Source: Acetobacteraceae bacterium
Lineage (GTDB): Bacteria; Pseudomonadota; Alphaproteobacteria; Acetobacterales; Acetobacteraceae
Direction: 5' to 3'
DNA: 64,000 bases
Assembly (NCBI GenBank): GCA_003151425.1
Contig: PLXO01000100.1
Location: forward strand, 68,415-132,414
Shown: one piece after another, positions 18,536 to 26,291 of the stretch
Layout: each line of letters begins with the position of its first letter
Numbering within the stretch: position 1 is the stretch's first letter
Program-made: the position numbers and the translations under genes
Notes under the pieces: model-generated
Seen by the model: only the letters and a program-made list of their open reading frames with translations
Database searches by the model: none
What the model was told of the DNA's origin: nothing

Positions 18536-19405
18536 CTAGCGCCGGAAGTGGTACCTGAACCGCCCGTCGTCGGCCTCGATCCGTCCTGCCGTCGGCGACG
18601 GGAAATGCACCGGCAGAATCACCGTGTCAGTGTCTGCGACCGAATTCAGAAATCGCCTGCGCGACTGCGCGGCCAGTGCCGGATCCCAGCAGAAGATGGT
18701 GGACCAGTCAGGCTCGCGGCATTGCAGCGCGTGATGCATCATGTCCCCGGTCACCACCGCGCGCTGGCCCTTGGAACGAATGTTGACGCAGCAATGACAC
18801 GGCGAATGGCCCGGCGTCGGGGTCAGCGACACCAGGTCGTCCAGCACATAGTCGTCGTCCACCAGCAAAGCCTGGCCGGCGGCGACGATCGGCTCGCAGT
18901 TATAGCGCCAGACATTGCCGGGCGGGTTCTCGCCGCGCTTGTCGGCCGCCTCCCACGCGGCGTATTCGCGCTTGTGGAACACATATTTCGCCCGCGGAAA
19001 GGTCGGCACCCAGCGCCCGTCACGCAGCACCGTGTTCCAACCGCAATGATCGATGTGCAGATGAGTGCAGAACACATAGTCGATCTGTTCGAAGCTCAGC
19101 CCGGCGGACTTGAACCCGTCCAGCCAGGGCTGCTTGGGGAAATCCATCGGCGCCGCGTAGCCCTTGTCCTCGCCGGTGCAGGTATCGACCAGGATCGTGT
19201 GATGCGGCGTGCGGATGACGAAGGTCTGGTAGGTGATCACCATCCGGTTCGACGCCGCATCGTAAACCACCGGATCGAGGCCCGCGAGGTGCGCGCGTCC
19301 GACCTCCGGATCGTAGTCGGGGAACATCGCCTCCGGCGCGCGCCAGGGCCCGTCACGCTCGATGATCGATGTGATGGTGACGTCGCCGATCCGGACCTCT
19401 TGCAT
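18536..19405 (-). CDS. MBL-fold metallo-hydrolase
   Basis: 289 residues from the ATG at 19405; the longer ORF of the track reads back through the GYD gene. The metal-binding motif is THLHIDHCGWNT (HxHxDH), with later ligands in TPGHSPCHC and GDMMHH. The chain LVDTCTGEDKGY and the long loop before the HxHxDH motif resemble AHL-lactonase-like and related zinc hydrolases. Cytoplasmic, with no signal peptide. It begins 14 bases after the stop of the GYD-domain gene, so the two are likely cotranscribed. Lactonase, esterase or other hydrolase activity cannot be decided from sequence. Confidence 0.91.
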   Translation of the reverse strand: MQEVRIGDVTITSIIERDGPWRAPEAMFPDYDPEVGRAHLAGLDPVVYDAASNRMVITYQTFVIRTPHHTILVDTCTGEDKGYAAPMDFPKQPWLDGFKSAGLSFEQIDYVFCTHLHIDHCGWNTVLRDGRWVPTFPRAKYVFHKREYAAWEAADKRGENPPGNVWRYNCEPIVAAGQALLVDDDYVLDDLVSLTPTPGHSPCHCCVNIRSKGQRAVVTGDMMHHALQCREPDWSTIFCWDPALAAQSRRRFLNSVADTDTVILPVHFPSPTAGRIEADDGRFRYHFRR

Positions 19406-19419
19406 ACTGCCTCGCTGCG

Positions 19420-19713
19420 TCAGGTGAGCGAGGCGATGATCTGTCGGAATGCCTCCTCCGGGAAGGCCTTGAGCGAGGTGGTGCGCACATTGCCCATCTT
19501 GCCGAGGATCAGCATGAAGCGCGCCGCCACCGCGTCGTCCGGCGCATCGTATATCGCGACAAGATCGTAGTCGCCCAGGGTCATGTAGAGCGCGCGGAAC
19601 TGCCCGCCCATCTCCGTCAGTGTTTTCTTGGCCGCATCGATCCGGCGCGAGGCGCCATCGATGTCGCGGATACCCTGCTCGGTCCACCTGGCCAGCATCA
19701 CGTATGTGGGCAT
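19420..19713 (-). CDS. GYD-domain protein
   Basis: 97 residues starting MPTYVMLARWTEQGIRDI. The conserved LGDYDLVAIYDAPDDAVAARFML segment carries the Gly-Asp-Tyr-Asp signature that names this small ferredoxin-like family. The ATG at 19713 is followed by the whole domain and preceded by GGGAGGGA; the 123-residue ORF of the track starts earlier without support. Family members are small cytoplasmic proteins of unknown function, often near metabolic enzymes. Here it leads the MBL-fold hydrolase gene. Confidence 0.9.
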   Translation of the reverse strand: MPTYVMLARWTEQGIRDIDGASRRIDAAKKTLTEMGGQFRALYMTLGDYDLVAIYDAPDDAVAARFMLILGKMGNVRTTSLKAFPEEAFRQIIASLT

Positions 19714-19828
19714 GGTTGGTTCCCTCCCGTCAGCAGAAAGGAGCCTATCAGGATAAGCGGGGCGACGCGAGGACCAAGCGGAACCCGACAAGGCGCGGAT
19801 GGCCGCAGCCGAGATGTAGGGCAGCGCG

Positions 19829-20128
19829 TCACCGCGGCGCGGCCGCCTGGCTGCCGGACAAATCGGTGACAGTGCCGCCAGACCCCGTCGATGCGACCCG
19901 CGGTGCGGCCACGGTCAGCATTGCCGGCGCTGGCACCTCGGCGTCCCGGCCGATCGAGAACAGGCCCTTGAGGAACTGAATACCGCCGAACAGGATTGCA
20001 CCCCAGGCAACGAAGTAATGGCTGCCTTCAGGTGATGCAGTCGCAAGTGAATACGTGCAGACGGTGACGGTGATGCCGCCGATGCACCACAGCGCAGCCA
20101 CCGTCAAATTGTGTTCCGCCGGCGCCAT
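19829..20128 (-). CDS. Small membrane protein of unknown function
   Basis: 99 residues from an ATG. Two hydrophobic segments are visible, TVAALWCIGGITVTVCTYSLA (residues ~9-29) and YFVAWGAILFGGIQFLKGLF (~38-57), joined by a short loop. A hydrophilic Ala/Gly/Ser-rich tail of about 40 residues follows. It looks like a two-helix inner-membrane protein. I do not recognise a named family. It stands alone, with about 115 bases to the GYD gene downstream and 200 bases to the ABC ATPase gene. Confidence 0.7.
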   Translation of the reverse strand: MAPAEHNLTVAALWCIGGITVTVCTYSLATASPEGSHYFVAWGAILFGGIQFLKGLFSIGRDAEVPAPAMLTVAAPRVASTGSGGTVTDLSGSQAAAPR

Positions 20129-20330
20129 GGTCGGGCCTCCTTCGTTGCTCGATGTTTGCGCAAGGAAGACGGTCTTCCCAGGTCAGTAGTCGGGTTGTCC
20201 GGTCGCCGTCATCCTGCTGCCGTCACGATCAACGACGCCGGCACGTTTCTCAATCCAAAAGCTGCCCCGCCAGTTTCAACGAAAATTGTCGGCCAGATTT
20301 CCACGGACATTCGCCGCGATCAGCCGCGGG

Positions 20331-21068
20331 TCAACCATGCATCCGATTGAGGAAACGAGCCACCCGCTCGGGCGCGCTGCCGTTGAAGAAATCGCCCACC
20401 GGCGCGCGATGCGCAACGAGGCCGGCTTCCATGAACATCACCTCGTTCGCCGCGCGGCGCGCGAAGCCGAGCTCATGGGTGACGACGATGCTGGTCATGC
20501 CTTCCTCGGCGAGCTCCTGCATCACGCTCAGCACCTCGCCGACCGTTTCGGGATCGAGCGCGCTGGTCGGTTCATCGTACAGCATCAGTGCCGGCTCCAT
20601 CGCCAATGCGCGGGCGATGGCGACACGCTGCTGCTGGCCACCGGACAGCTCGTCCGGAAACGCGGCGGCCTTGTCGGGCAGATGCACCTTGCGCAGCAGA
20701 TGGCGCGCCAGCTCCCGCGCCTGCTTCACCGGCCTGTGCTTCACCCGGATCGGTCCGAAAATGATGTTGTCTTCGGCGGACAGGTGCTGGAACAGCTCGA
20801 AATTCTGAAACACCATACCCATCCGCCGGCGCAACAACGCGGCCTGCTTGCGCGGCGTGTTGGCGATCTCCTGGCCCTCGAACATGATGCTGCCGGACGC
20901 AATCGGCTCCAGCAGGTTCAGACAGCGCAGCAAGGTCGACTTGCCGGAGCCGGAGGGGCCGAGCAGCACCAGGCACTCGCCCGGCGTCACCGATACGTCG
21001 ACGCCCTTCAACACATCGAGCGCGCCAAAGCGTTTCCAGATCGCAACCGCGTCGAGCAAGTGGGTCAT
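20331..21068 (-). CDS. Polar amino-acid ABC transporter, ATP-binding protein
   Basis: 245 residues. Walker A is GPSGSGKST, the Q-loop is VFQNFELFQHLSAEDNI, the signature is LSGGQQQRVAIARAL, and Walker B is LMLYDEPTSALD. The order and spacing match the HisP/GlnQ group. The start ATG overlaps the permease stop (ATGA), which rules out the longer ORF of the track. With the permease and binding protein it forms one operon, all on the minus strand. It powers uptake of a polar amino acid or an opine-like compound; specificity cannot be read from the ATPase. Confidence 0.96.
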   Translation of the reverse strand: MTHLLDAVAIWKRFGALDVLKGVDVSVTPGECLVLLGPSGSGKSTLLRCLNLLEPIASGSIMFEGQEIANTPRKQAALLRRRMGMVFQNFELFQHLSAEDNIIFGPIRVKHRPVKQARELARHLLRKVHLPDKAAAFPDELSGGQQQRVAIARALAMEPALMLYDEPTSALDPETVGEVLSVMQELAEEGMTSIVVTHELGFARRAANEVMFMEAGLVAHRAPVGDFFNGSAPERVARFLNRMHG

Positions 21069-21778
21069 CGGATAGACTGGGTACTTGCGGCTGCCAACAC
21101 CACGCGCCGCGCGCCGGGGCGACGGCGGAAGCTGCGCTCGATCATCGATTGGATCGCCATAAAAACGGTGGTCAGCGCCAGGTAATACAGGCCGGCGGCG
21201 GTGAGCGTCTCGATGTAGCGGAAATTGCCGGAGGCCGTCTGATCGGCCACCAGCAGCAGCTCCTGCACGCCAATCACCGAGACCAGCGCTGAAAGTTTCA
21301 GCATGCCGATGAACTGGTTGCCGATCGGCGGGATGATGATGCGCAGCGCCTGCGGCAACACGACCCAGCGCATCACCCGCCATTCCTCCAACCCCAGCGC
21401 CCGCGCGGCCAGCCGCTGGCCCGGCCCGACCGCGCGAATGCCGGAGCGCATGATCTCCGCCATGTAGGCGCCCTCGTTCAGGCCCAGCGCCAGCACGGCG
21501 CAGGCGAAGCCTGGCAGCAGAACGCCAAAGGCGGGCAGCACGTTGAACGCGAACACCAGTTGCAGCAGCACCGGCGTGCCGCGAAACAACCAGAGATAGA
21601 ACACGACCAAGGCCCGCACGGCGCGCAGCGGCACTTCCTGTCCCACCGCCAGCAGCAGCCCCACCGCCATGCCAGTGGCGAGCGAGGCGATGCTGAGCGA
21701 CAGCGTCATCATCGCGCCATGGAAAAACGCCGCGCTGAGCAGGTACTGCGCCAGCAGATGCGGCTGGAACAGCGACAT
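21065..21778 (-). CDS. Polar amino-acid ABC transporter, permease (HisM/GlnP family)
   Basis: 237 residues if the ATG at 21778 (MSLFQPHLLAQYLL) is used; an ATG at 21829 would add 17 residues and overlap the binding-protein gene by 34 bases. Neither start has a strong ribosome site. The EAA-loop motif is seen in ALGLEEWRVMRWVVLPQALRIIIPPIGNQFIGMLK. Several transmembrane helices flank it, and YLWLFRGTPVLLQL is the family's conserved FRGTP region. Single permease gene, so a homodimer is inferred. Confidence 0.93.
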   Translation of the reverse strand: MSLFQPHLLAQYLLSAAFFHGAMMTLSLSIASLATGMAVGLLLAVGQEVPLRAVRALVVFYLWLFRGTPVLLQLVFAFNVLPAFGVLLPGFACAVLALGLNEGAYMAEIMRSGIRAVGPGQRLAARALGLEEWRVMRWVVLPQALRIIIPPIGNQFIGMLKLSALVSVIGVQELLLVADQTASGNFRYIETLTAAGLYYLALTTVFMAIQSMIERSFRRRPGARRVVLAAASTQSIR

Positions 21779-21795
21779 GCGCGCGCCAACCGCTT

Positions 21796-22587
21796 TCAGA
21801 ATGCCGAGCTGGCGGGCGGCAGGTTCCATTTCTGGATCAGCGTCGCATAGGTGCCGTCGGCGACGATCGCTTGCACCGCCTTGTCGAGCGCGACCTTCAA
21901 CGCGGGATTGTCCTTGCGCACCGCGATGCCGACCTTGGTGCTGGTGTCAAACGGCGCGCCGCCGGTGGCGTAGGCGCCGGGCGTCTCATGCATCAGCGCA
22001 GCGACCGTTGCGGTGGAGACGATGATGGCGTCCGCGCGTTCCTGCGTCAGCGCCAGTGCGCAGTTGGTGGTGCCCGGCAGCAGCAGCAGGCTGACCTCCG
22101 GTTTGCCTGCTGCCTTGCATTGATCGTTGGCCTGCTTTGCGGCGACCTCAAACACCGTGCCGACCGGCGCCGCGACCTGCTTGCCGCACAACGTGGCCAC
22201 GCCGTCGATCTTCTTGGGATTGCCCGCGCGCACGACGATCTGGTTGCCCACCAGCAGGTAGGGGACGAGGTCGGCGACCTCCAGTCGTTGCGGATTGATG
22301 TACATACCGCTGACGATGATATCGACGCGCTTGCCCAGCAACGCCGGGATCAGGCCCTTGAACTCGATCGGCATGATGGTCGACTGCAGTCCCATTCTCC
22401 TGGCGACCGCGTCGGTGAAATCGATGTCGAAGCCGATGGGTTTGCCGCCGGTGTCCGCGAACTCGAACGGTGGGAAGGTGACCGAGGCGCCCCAGGTCAG
22501 CTTGCCCGCTTCCGCGAGTTCAGGTGCCTGCGCGAATCCCAGGCTCGGCAGCAGAACGAGCGCAAGCGTCATGGCCAGTCGCAACAT
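21796..22587 (-). CDS. Amino-acid ABC transporter substrate-binding protein
   Basis: 263 residues with a clear Sec signal peptide, MLRLAMTLALVLLPSLGFAQA, cleaved near residue 20. The mature part is a bacterial solute-binding protein family 3 fold: LTWGASVTFPPFEFADTGGKPIGFDIDFTDAVARRMG, FKGLIPALLGKRVDIIVSGM, and a late VGIAVRKDNPALKVALDKAVQAI segment. It binds the ligand in the periplasm and delivers it to the permease. The start ATG follows GGAGGGG; the 334-residue ORF of the track begins 71 residues too early. It leads the ABC operon and is divergent from the DadA-like oxidase gene. Confidence 0.95.
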   Translation of the reverse strand: MLRLAMTLALVLLPSLGFAQAPELAEAGKLTWGASVTFPPFEFADTGGKPIGFDIDFTDAVARRMGLQSTIMPIEFKGLIPALLGKRVDIIVSGMYINPQRLEVADLVPYLLVGNQIVVRAGNPKKIDGVATLCGKQVAAPVGTVFEVAAKQANDQCKAAGKPEVSLLLLPGTTNCALALTQERADAIIVSTATVAALMHETPGAYATGGAPFDTSTKVGIAVRKDNPALKVALDKAVQAIVADGTYATLIQKWNLPPASSAF

Positions 22588-22725
22588 AGCAGTTCCCCTC
22601 CGGTATACCGGTTCTGATCGTGCAAACCCTGTGCCATAGGCCACCGAGTTGGGCCATGGTATCCCCAGCATAGACCGGACTCCTGAACAGGACCGACTCA
22701 TGGCAGGGTCGCCGCCGCGCGGCCA

Positions 22726-22768
22726 CGATGGATGCACAATGATGCGACCGCGATGGATGCACAATGAT
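22726..22768 (+). repeat. Tandem 25-bp-period duplication before the DadA-like gene
   Basis: The 18-base word CGATGGATGCACAATGAT occurs at 22726 and again at 22751. The second copy runs into the AAGGAG ribosome site of the oxidase gene. The repeat lies in the divergent promoter region between the ABC operon and the oxidase genes, so it may be a paired regulator site or a simple duplication. Confidence 0.8.
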
Positions 22769-22782
22769 AAGGAGCTTGATTG

Positions 22783-24033
22783 ATGACGCTCGCACGGCAT
22801 GGGGCGATCGTGATTGGCGCCGGGGTGGCCGGCCTATCCGCCGCGCTCTATTTGCAGCGCGCCGGGGTCGCGGTCGCGGTGATCGATCCGCTGCCGCCGG
22901 CGGGCGGCGCATCGTTCGGCAATGCCGGCTTGCTCAGCCCTGACACCGCGGTGCCGATCGCGCTGCCCGGCATGCTGCGCAAGGTGCCGGGCTGGCTGCT
23001 CGATCCACTTGGCCCGTTGTCAGTGAAGCCGAGCTACTTCCCGCGCGCACTGCCATGGTTGCTGCGCTGGATCGAGTCCGGACGGCTGCACCGCGTGATG
23101 GCAATCTCCGACGCGATGCGCGCGCTGCACAAGGAGACGCTGACCTGCTGGAAGGAACTGTTGGGGGCGGAACTATATGGCGGGCTGATCCGCCAGGTCG
23201 GCCAGGTGCAGGTGTGGGAGGGTGACGCGGAAAGCGCCAGCGCGGTGGTGGAACGCCAGGTGCGCGAACGGCAGGGTATCAAGACCGAGGACCTTACCGC
23301 CGACGACCTTCGCCAGATGTTTCCGGGCATCGCCCGTGAAGTGACGCGCGGTCTGCTGGTGCCGGGCAATGGCTACACCGTCAGTCCTCAGCGCAGCGTG
23401 CGCACGCTTGGCGAGTTGTTCCGCCAAGAGGGCGGCACGCTGATCAACGAACGCGCAATGAAGTTGATTCCGCAGGATGGCGGTGGCTGGATGGTGATGA
23501 CCAACACGGCCAACCGCAGCTCCGAGCACGTCGTGCTGGCCGGTGGCGCTTGGTCGCGGCAATTGCTCGATCCGCTCGGTATCCGTGTGCCATTGGAGAC
23601 CGAGCGCGGCTACCACGCGATGCTGTTCGATCCGGAAGTGACACCGTCGCTGCCGATCAGCAACAAGACGCGCGCGTTCGGCGTGACGCCGATGGAGGAC
23701 GGGCTGCGCATTGCCGGCACGGTGGAAATCGCCGGACTGGATGCGGCCCCGAACGAGGAGCGCGCGAAGATCCTGGTAGGGCATGCGAAGCGAATGTTCC
23801 CGGCGCTGAAGGGCGAGCGGGTGCGCTACTGGATGGGCTTTCGCCCATCGACGCCGGACAGCCTGCCGATCCTGGGTCCGGCGCCAGGTCGCACCGGACT
23901 TCATTTCGTGTTCGGTCATGGACATTTCGGCATGAGCGGCGGGCCGCCGAGCGGACGGCTGGTTGCGCGGCTGATAACCGGCCAGGCGCCCGGCATCGAT
24001 CCCGCGCCCTACGCGGCGCAACGCTTCCGCTGA
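22783..24033 (+). CDS. FAD-dependent D-amino-acid dehydrogenase-like oxidoreductase (DadA family)
   Basis: 416 residues. The FAD motif is IVIGAGVAGLSAALYLQRAG near the N-terminus, followed by GASFGNAGLLS, a DadA hallmark. The C-terminal half has YWMGFRPSTPDSLPILGPAPG and FVFGHGHFGMSGGPPSGRLVARLI, the conserved DAO active-site and flavin-contact regions. The ATG at 22783 has AAGGAG eight bases upstream. The enzyme deaminates an amino acid oxidatively, probably a D-amino acid or imino acid. It lies divergent from the amino-acid importer genes and 14 bases before a second FAD oxidase gene. Confidence 0.92.
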   Translation: MTLARHGAIVIGAGVAGLSAALYLQRAGVAVAVIDPLPPAGGASFGNAGLLSPDTAVPIALPGMLRKVPGWLLDPLGPLSVKPSYFPRALPWLLRWIESGRLHRVMAISDAMRALHKETLTCWKELLGAELYGGLIRQVGQVQVWEGDAESASAVVERQVRERQGIKTEDLTADDLRQMFPGIAREVTRGLLVPGNGYTVSPQRSVRTLGELFRQEGGTLINERAMKLIPQDGGGWMVMTNTANRSSEHVVLAGGAWSRQLLDPLGIRVPLETERGYHAMLFDPEVTPSLPISNKTRAFGVTPMEDGLRIAGTVEIAGLDAAPNEERAKILVGHAKRMFPALKGERVRYWMGFRPSTPDSLPILGPAPGRTGLHFVFGHGHFGMSGGPPSGRLVARLITGQAPGIDPAPYAAQRFR

Positions 24034-24047
24034 AGGAGAAACGGACG

Positions 24048-25376
24048 ATGGCGGTCAGCGAGATCTATCATTCCACCTTCAAGGCGATGCCATATTGGTG
24101 GGAGGCCTATCATCCCACGGCGCAGGATCCGCTGGAGCTACCCTCGCGCGTGCGTGTCGCGATCGTCGGCGGCGGCTATGGCGGGTTGTCCACCGCGCTG
24201 GAGGGCGCGAAGCAAGGCGTGGACTGCGTCGTTCTGGAGACGGCCGAGCTGGGCTTCGGCGCCAGCACACGCAATGGTGGTGGCGTCAGCGGCGGGGTGA
24301 ATATCGGCAAGAGCTTCTCCGGCAAAAGCCTCGATCCGTCGTCGGAACGTGCGCAGGCCGTGCTGGCGGATGGCGCCGATGCGTTCAGCCTGATCGAGCG
24401 GCTGATCGCGGAGGAAGGCATCAACTGTTATTGGAAGAAGACCGGCCGCTTCGTCGGCGCCTGGACGCCGGGACATTACGCGAGCCAGGCGAAGAAGATC
24501 GCACTGTTGAATCAAGCCGCACGGTCGGAGGCGTATATGGTCCCACGCGAGCGCCAACGCGAGGAGATGGCGAGCGATTATTACTATGGCGGCATGGTTG
24601 TGGAACGCTCCGCCAATCTGCATCCGGCGCTGTACTACAAGGGACTGCTGGATGCCTGCCACGCGCGCGGTATTCCGGTGTGCGCCCGTGCACCGGTCAC
24701 CAAAATCACCGAGCGCGACGGTGGTTGGTTGGTGCAGACCGAGCGCGGCGCTGTGCAGGCCGACGAAGTGGTGATCGCCACCAACGGCTACACCGGCGAC
24801 GTCACACCGGAGCTAAAACGGCGCGTGGTGCCGTTGGCCAGCCACATCATCGCCACCGAGGAATTACCGCCCGACCTCGCGGCGTCCCTGATCCCCAAGC
24901 AGCGTACCCTGGCCGACACCCGCCGGGTGCTGTGCTATTATCGAATGTCGCCCGACGGCAAGCGCATGATCTTCGGCGGGCGCGCGCGGTTCACACCCGT
25001 CACACCGCACGAAAGCGCGCCGATCCTGCATCGTTTCATGACCGATCGGTTCCCGCAGTTGCGCGGCACGAAGATCACGCATGCCTGGACCGGCAATGTC
25101 GCGTTCACGCTGGATGCGCTGCCGCATATGGGCCGGCAGGACGGCATGCACTATCTGCTGGGCTGCAACGGCAGCGGCGTCGCGATGATGACCTATCTGG
25201 GCTGGCAAACCGCGCGCAAGATCGCCGGCGTGGCGAATCAGCCGAGTGCATTCGATACTGAGGAATTTCCCTCGCATAGACTGTATTCCGGTAATCCCTG
25301 GTTCCTGCCGGCGATTGGCGGATGGTACCGGTTGCGTGACAATTTGGATCGGGGGCTCGCGTCGCTGTCGTCGTAA
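24048..25376 (+). CDS. FAD-dependent oxidoreductase (PuuB/OrdL-like amine oxidase)
   Basis: 442 residues from the ATG following AAGGAG; the track ORF starts inside the previous gene. N-terminal YHSTFKAMPYWWEAYHPT is typical of gamma-glutamylputrescine oxidase relatives. The FAD motif is VAIVGGGYGGLSTALEGAKQG, then GFGASTRNGGGVSGG. The C-terminal ITHAWTGNVAFTLDALPHMGRQDGMHYLLGCNGSGVAMMTYLG is the conserved DAO fold end. It oxidises an amine or N-substituted amino acid. Pairing with the DadA-like gene suggests two-step catabolism of an imported amino compound, by inference. Confidence 0.92.
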   Translation: MAVSEIYHSTFKAMPYWWEAYHPTAQDPLELPSRVRVAIVGGGYGGLSTALEGAKQGVDCVVLETAELGFGASTRNGGGVSGGVNIGKSFSGKSLDPSSERAQAVLADGADAFSLIERLIAEEGINCYWKKTGRFVGAWTPGHYASQAKKIALLNQAARSEAYMVPRERQREEMASDYYYGGMVVERSANLHPALYYKGLLDACHARGIPVCARAPVTKITERDGGWLVQTERGAVQADEVVIATNGYTGDVTPELKRRVVPLASHIIATEELPPDLAASLIPKQRTLADTRRVLCYYRMSPDGKRMIFGGRARFTPVTPHESAPILHRFMTDRFPQLRGTKITHAWTGNVAFTLDALPHMGRQDGMHYLLGCNGSGVAMMTYLGWQTARKIAGVANQPSAFDTEEFPSHRLYSGNPWFLPAIGGWYRLRDNLDRGLASLSS

Positions 25377-25420
25377 TGCGACGCTGGGAAACGAACGGGT
25401 CATCCGATGGGATCGTAGCT

Positions 25421-25550
25421 GCCACCCCGTTGGCCCGCCCCCCGGGTCGGGCCAACGGGGTGGCCGAGGACAGGCTCCTGCGGGCCATCGACGACTTGCC
25501 TTCGTGCGAGCAACAAAGTCGTGGATGGCCCCGCCGGAGCCTGTCCTCGG
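25421..25550. repeat. Two adjoining intergenic palindromes (family A copy 2 plus a 17-bp hairpin)
   Basis: The first hairpin has perfect 17-base arms, GCCACCCCGTTGGCCCG and its complement (25421-25464). The second (25464-25550) has arms starting CCGAGGACAGGCTCC and ending GGAGCCTGTCCTCGG, enclosing CGACGACTT and AAAGTCGTGGATGG. The inner AAGTCGTGGATG core is shared with the 7.7 kb palindrome. They lie between convergent genes and could terminate both transcripts. Confidence 0.85.
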
Positions 25551-25631
25551 GCTTGACCCGTGGGCGGGCCATGACGGCGTGGGCGTCGTCCGCTTCACAC
25601 CAGCCGCTCACGTCGGCGCCGGATCAGCCGC

Positions 25632-26291
25632 TCACGCCGGCGGCGCGGCTCCGGGATCATTCGCGCGGGTGACGTAGGCCTCGGCTTCGGGCTCATATTC
25701 GCGCCACAGCCGCGACAGCTCGGTGATCGGGGCCGGATCCGAATCGACCCGCAGGTCGACATAGGGAAAGCTCTCGCGGTGCGCTACCAGCAGAGCGGCG
25801 GAGATCACCGGAACGAACTCCCCGCCCGCCGCCTCGCCCGCCGCGAGCGCGGCGATCAGCCGCCTGGCGAGGGGCAGCGCTGGATCAGCCTCGAACGCGC
25901 GGACCATGGCGGCGGGGATGTCGGTCGAGCGGACAATGTTCGCGATGGCGACACAGTCTTTGCCATGCGCCTCGCCGGCCTTCTCCGCCGCCACATGCGC
26001 ACCTGTAAAGGCAACGGTGCGACCCGCGGCGTCGAGCACCGCAAGCTGACGCCAATCGGGATGCGGCGCGACGGCGAGAACGGCCTGCATCGTATGCCGG
26101 GCATCGTAGCCGCGTGCCAGCAGATCGAGCGCCAGCGGCCCCAGCCGCGGATCGGTGCGATGCTGCGTCAGACACGCCCCGACGCCGGTGCGCACATGGG
26201 AACACCGCGAGCCGGCGGCGATGGATGAGGTCGTCACCGCGGCGCCCAGCATGCCGGTGCGCGCGCAACGACCAAGCAGCGAGAAGGTCAT
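25632..26291 (-). CDS. DUF1028 protein
   Basis: 219 residues. The start MTFSLLGRCARTGMLGAAVTTSS and the QHRTDPRLGPLALDLLARGYDA segment are typical of DUF1028, a family with an Ntn-hydrolase-like fold and no established reaction. The FTGAHVAAEKAGEAHGKDCVAIANIV stretch corresponds to the conserved central region, followed by a helical part and the YPYVDLRVD-type end. The start overlaps the RidA gene stop by ATGA, so the two are translationally coupled. DUF1028 and RidA genes are commonly neighbours in amino-acid catabolic operons. The 264-residue track ORF runs back into the RidA gene. Confidence 0.9.
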   Translation of the reverse strand: MTFSLLGRCARTGMLGAAVTTSSIAAGSRCSHVRTGVGACLTQHRTDPRLGPLALDLLARGYDARHTMQAVLAVAPHPDWRQLAVLDAAGRTVAFTGAHVAAEKAGEAHGKDCVAIANIVRSTDIPAAMVRAFEADPALPLARRLIAALAAGEAAGGEFVPVISAALLVAHRESFPYVDLRVDSDPAPITELSRLWREYEPEAEAYVTRANDPGAAPPA

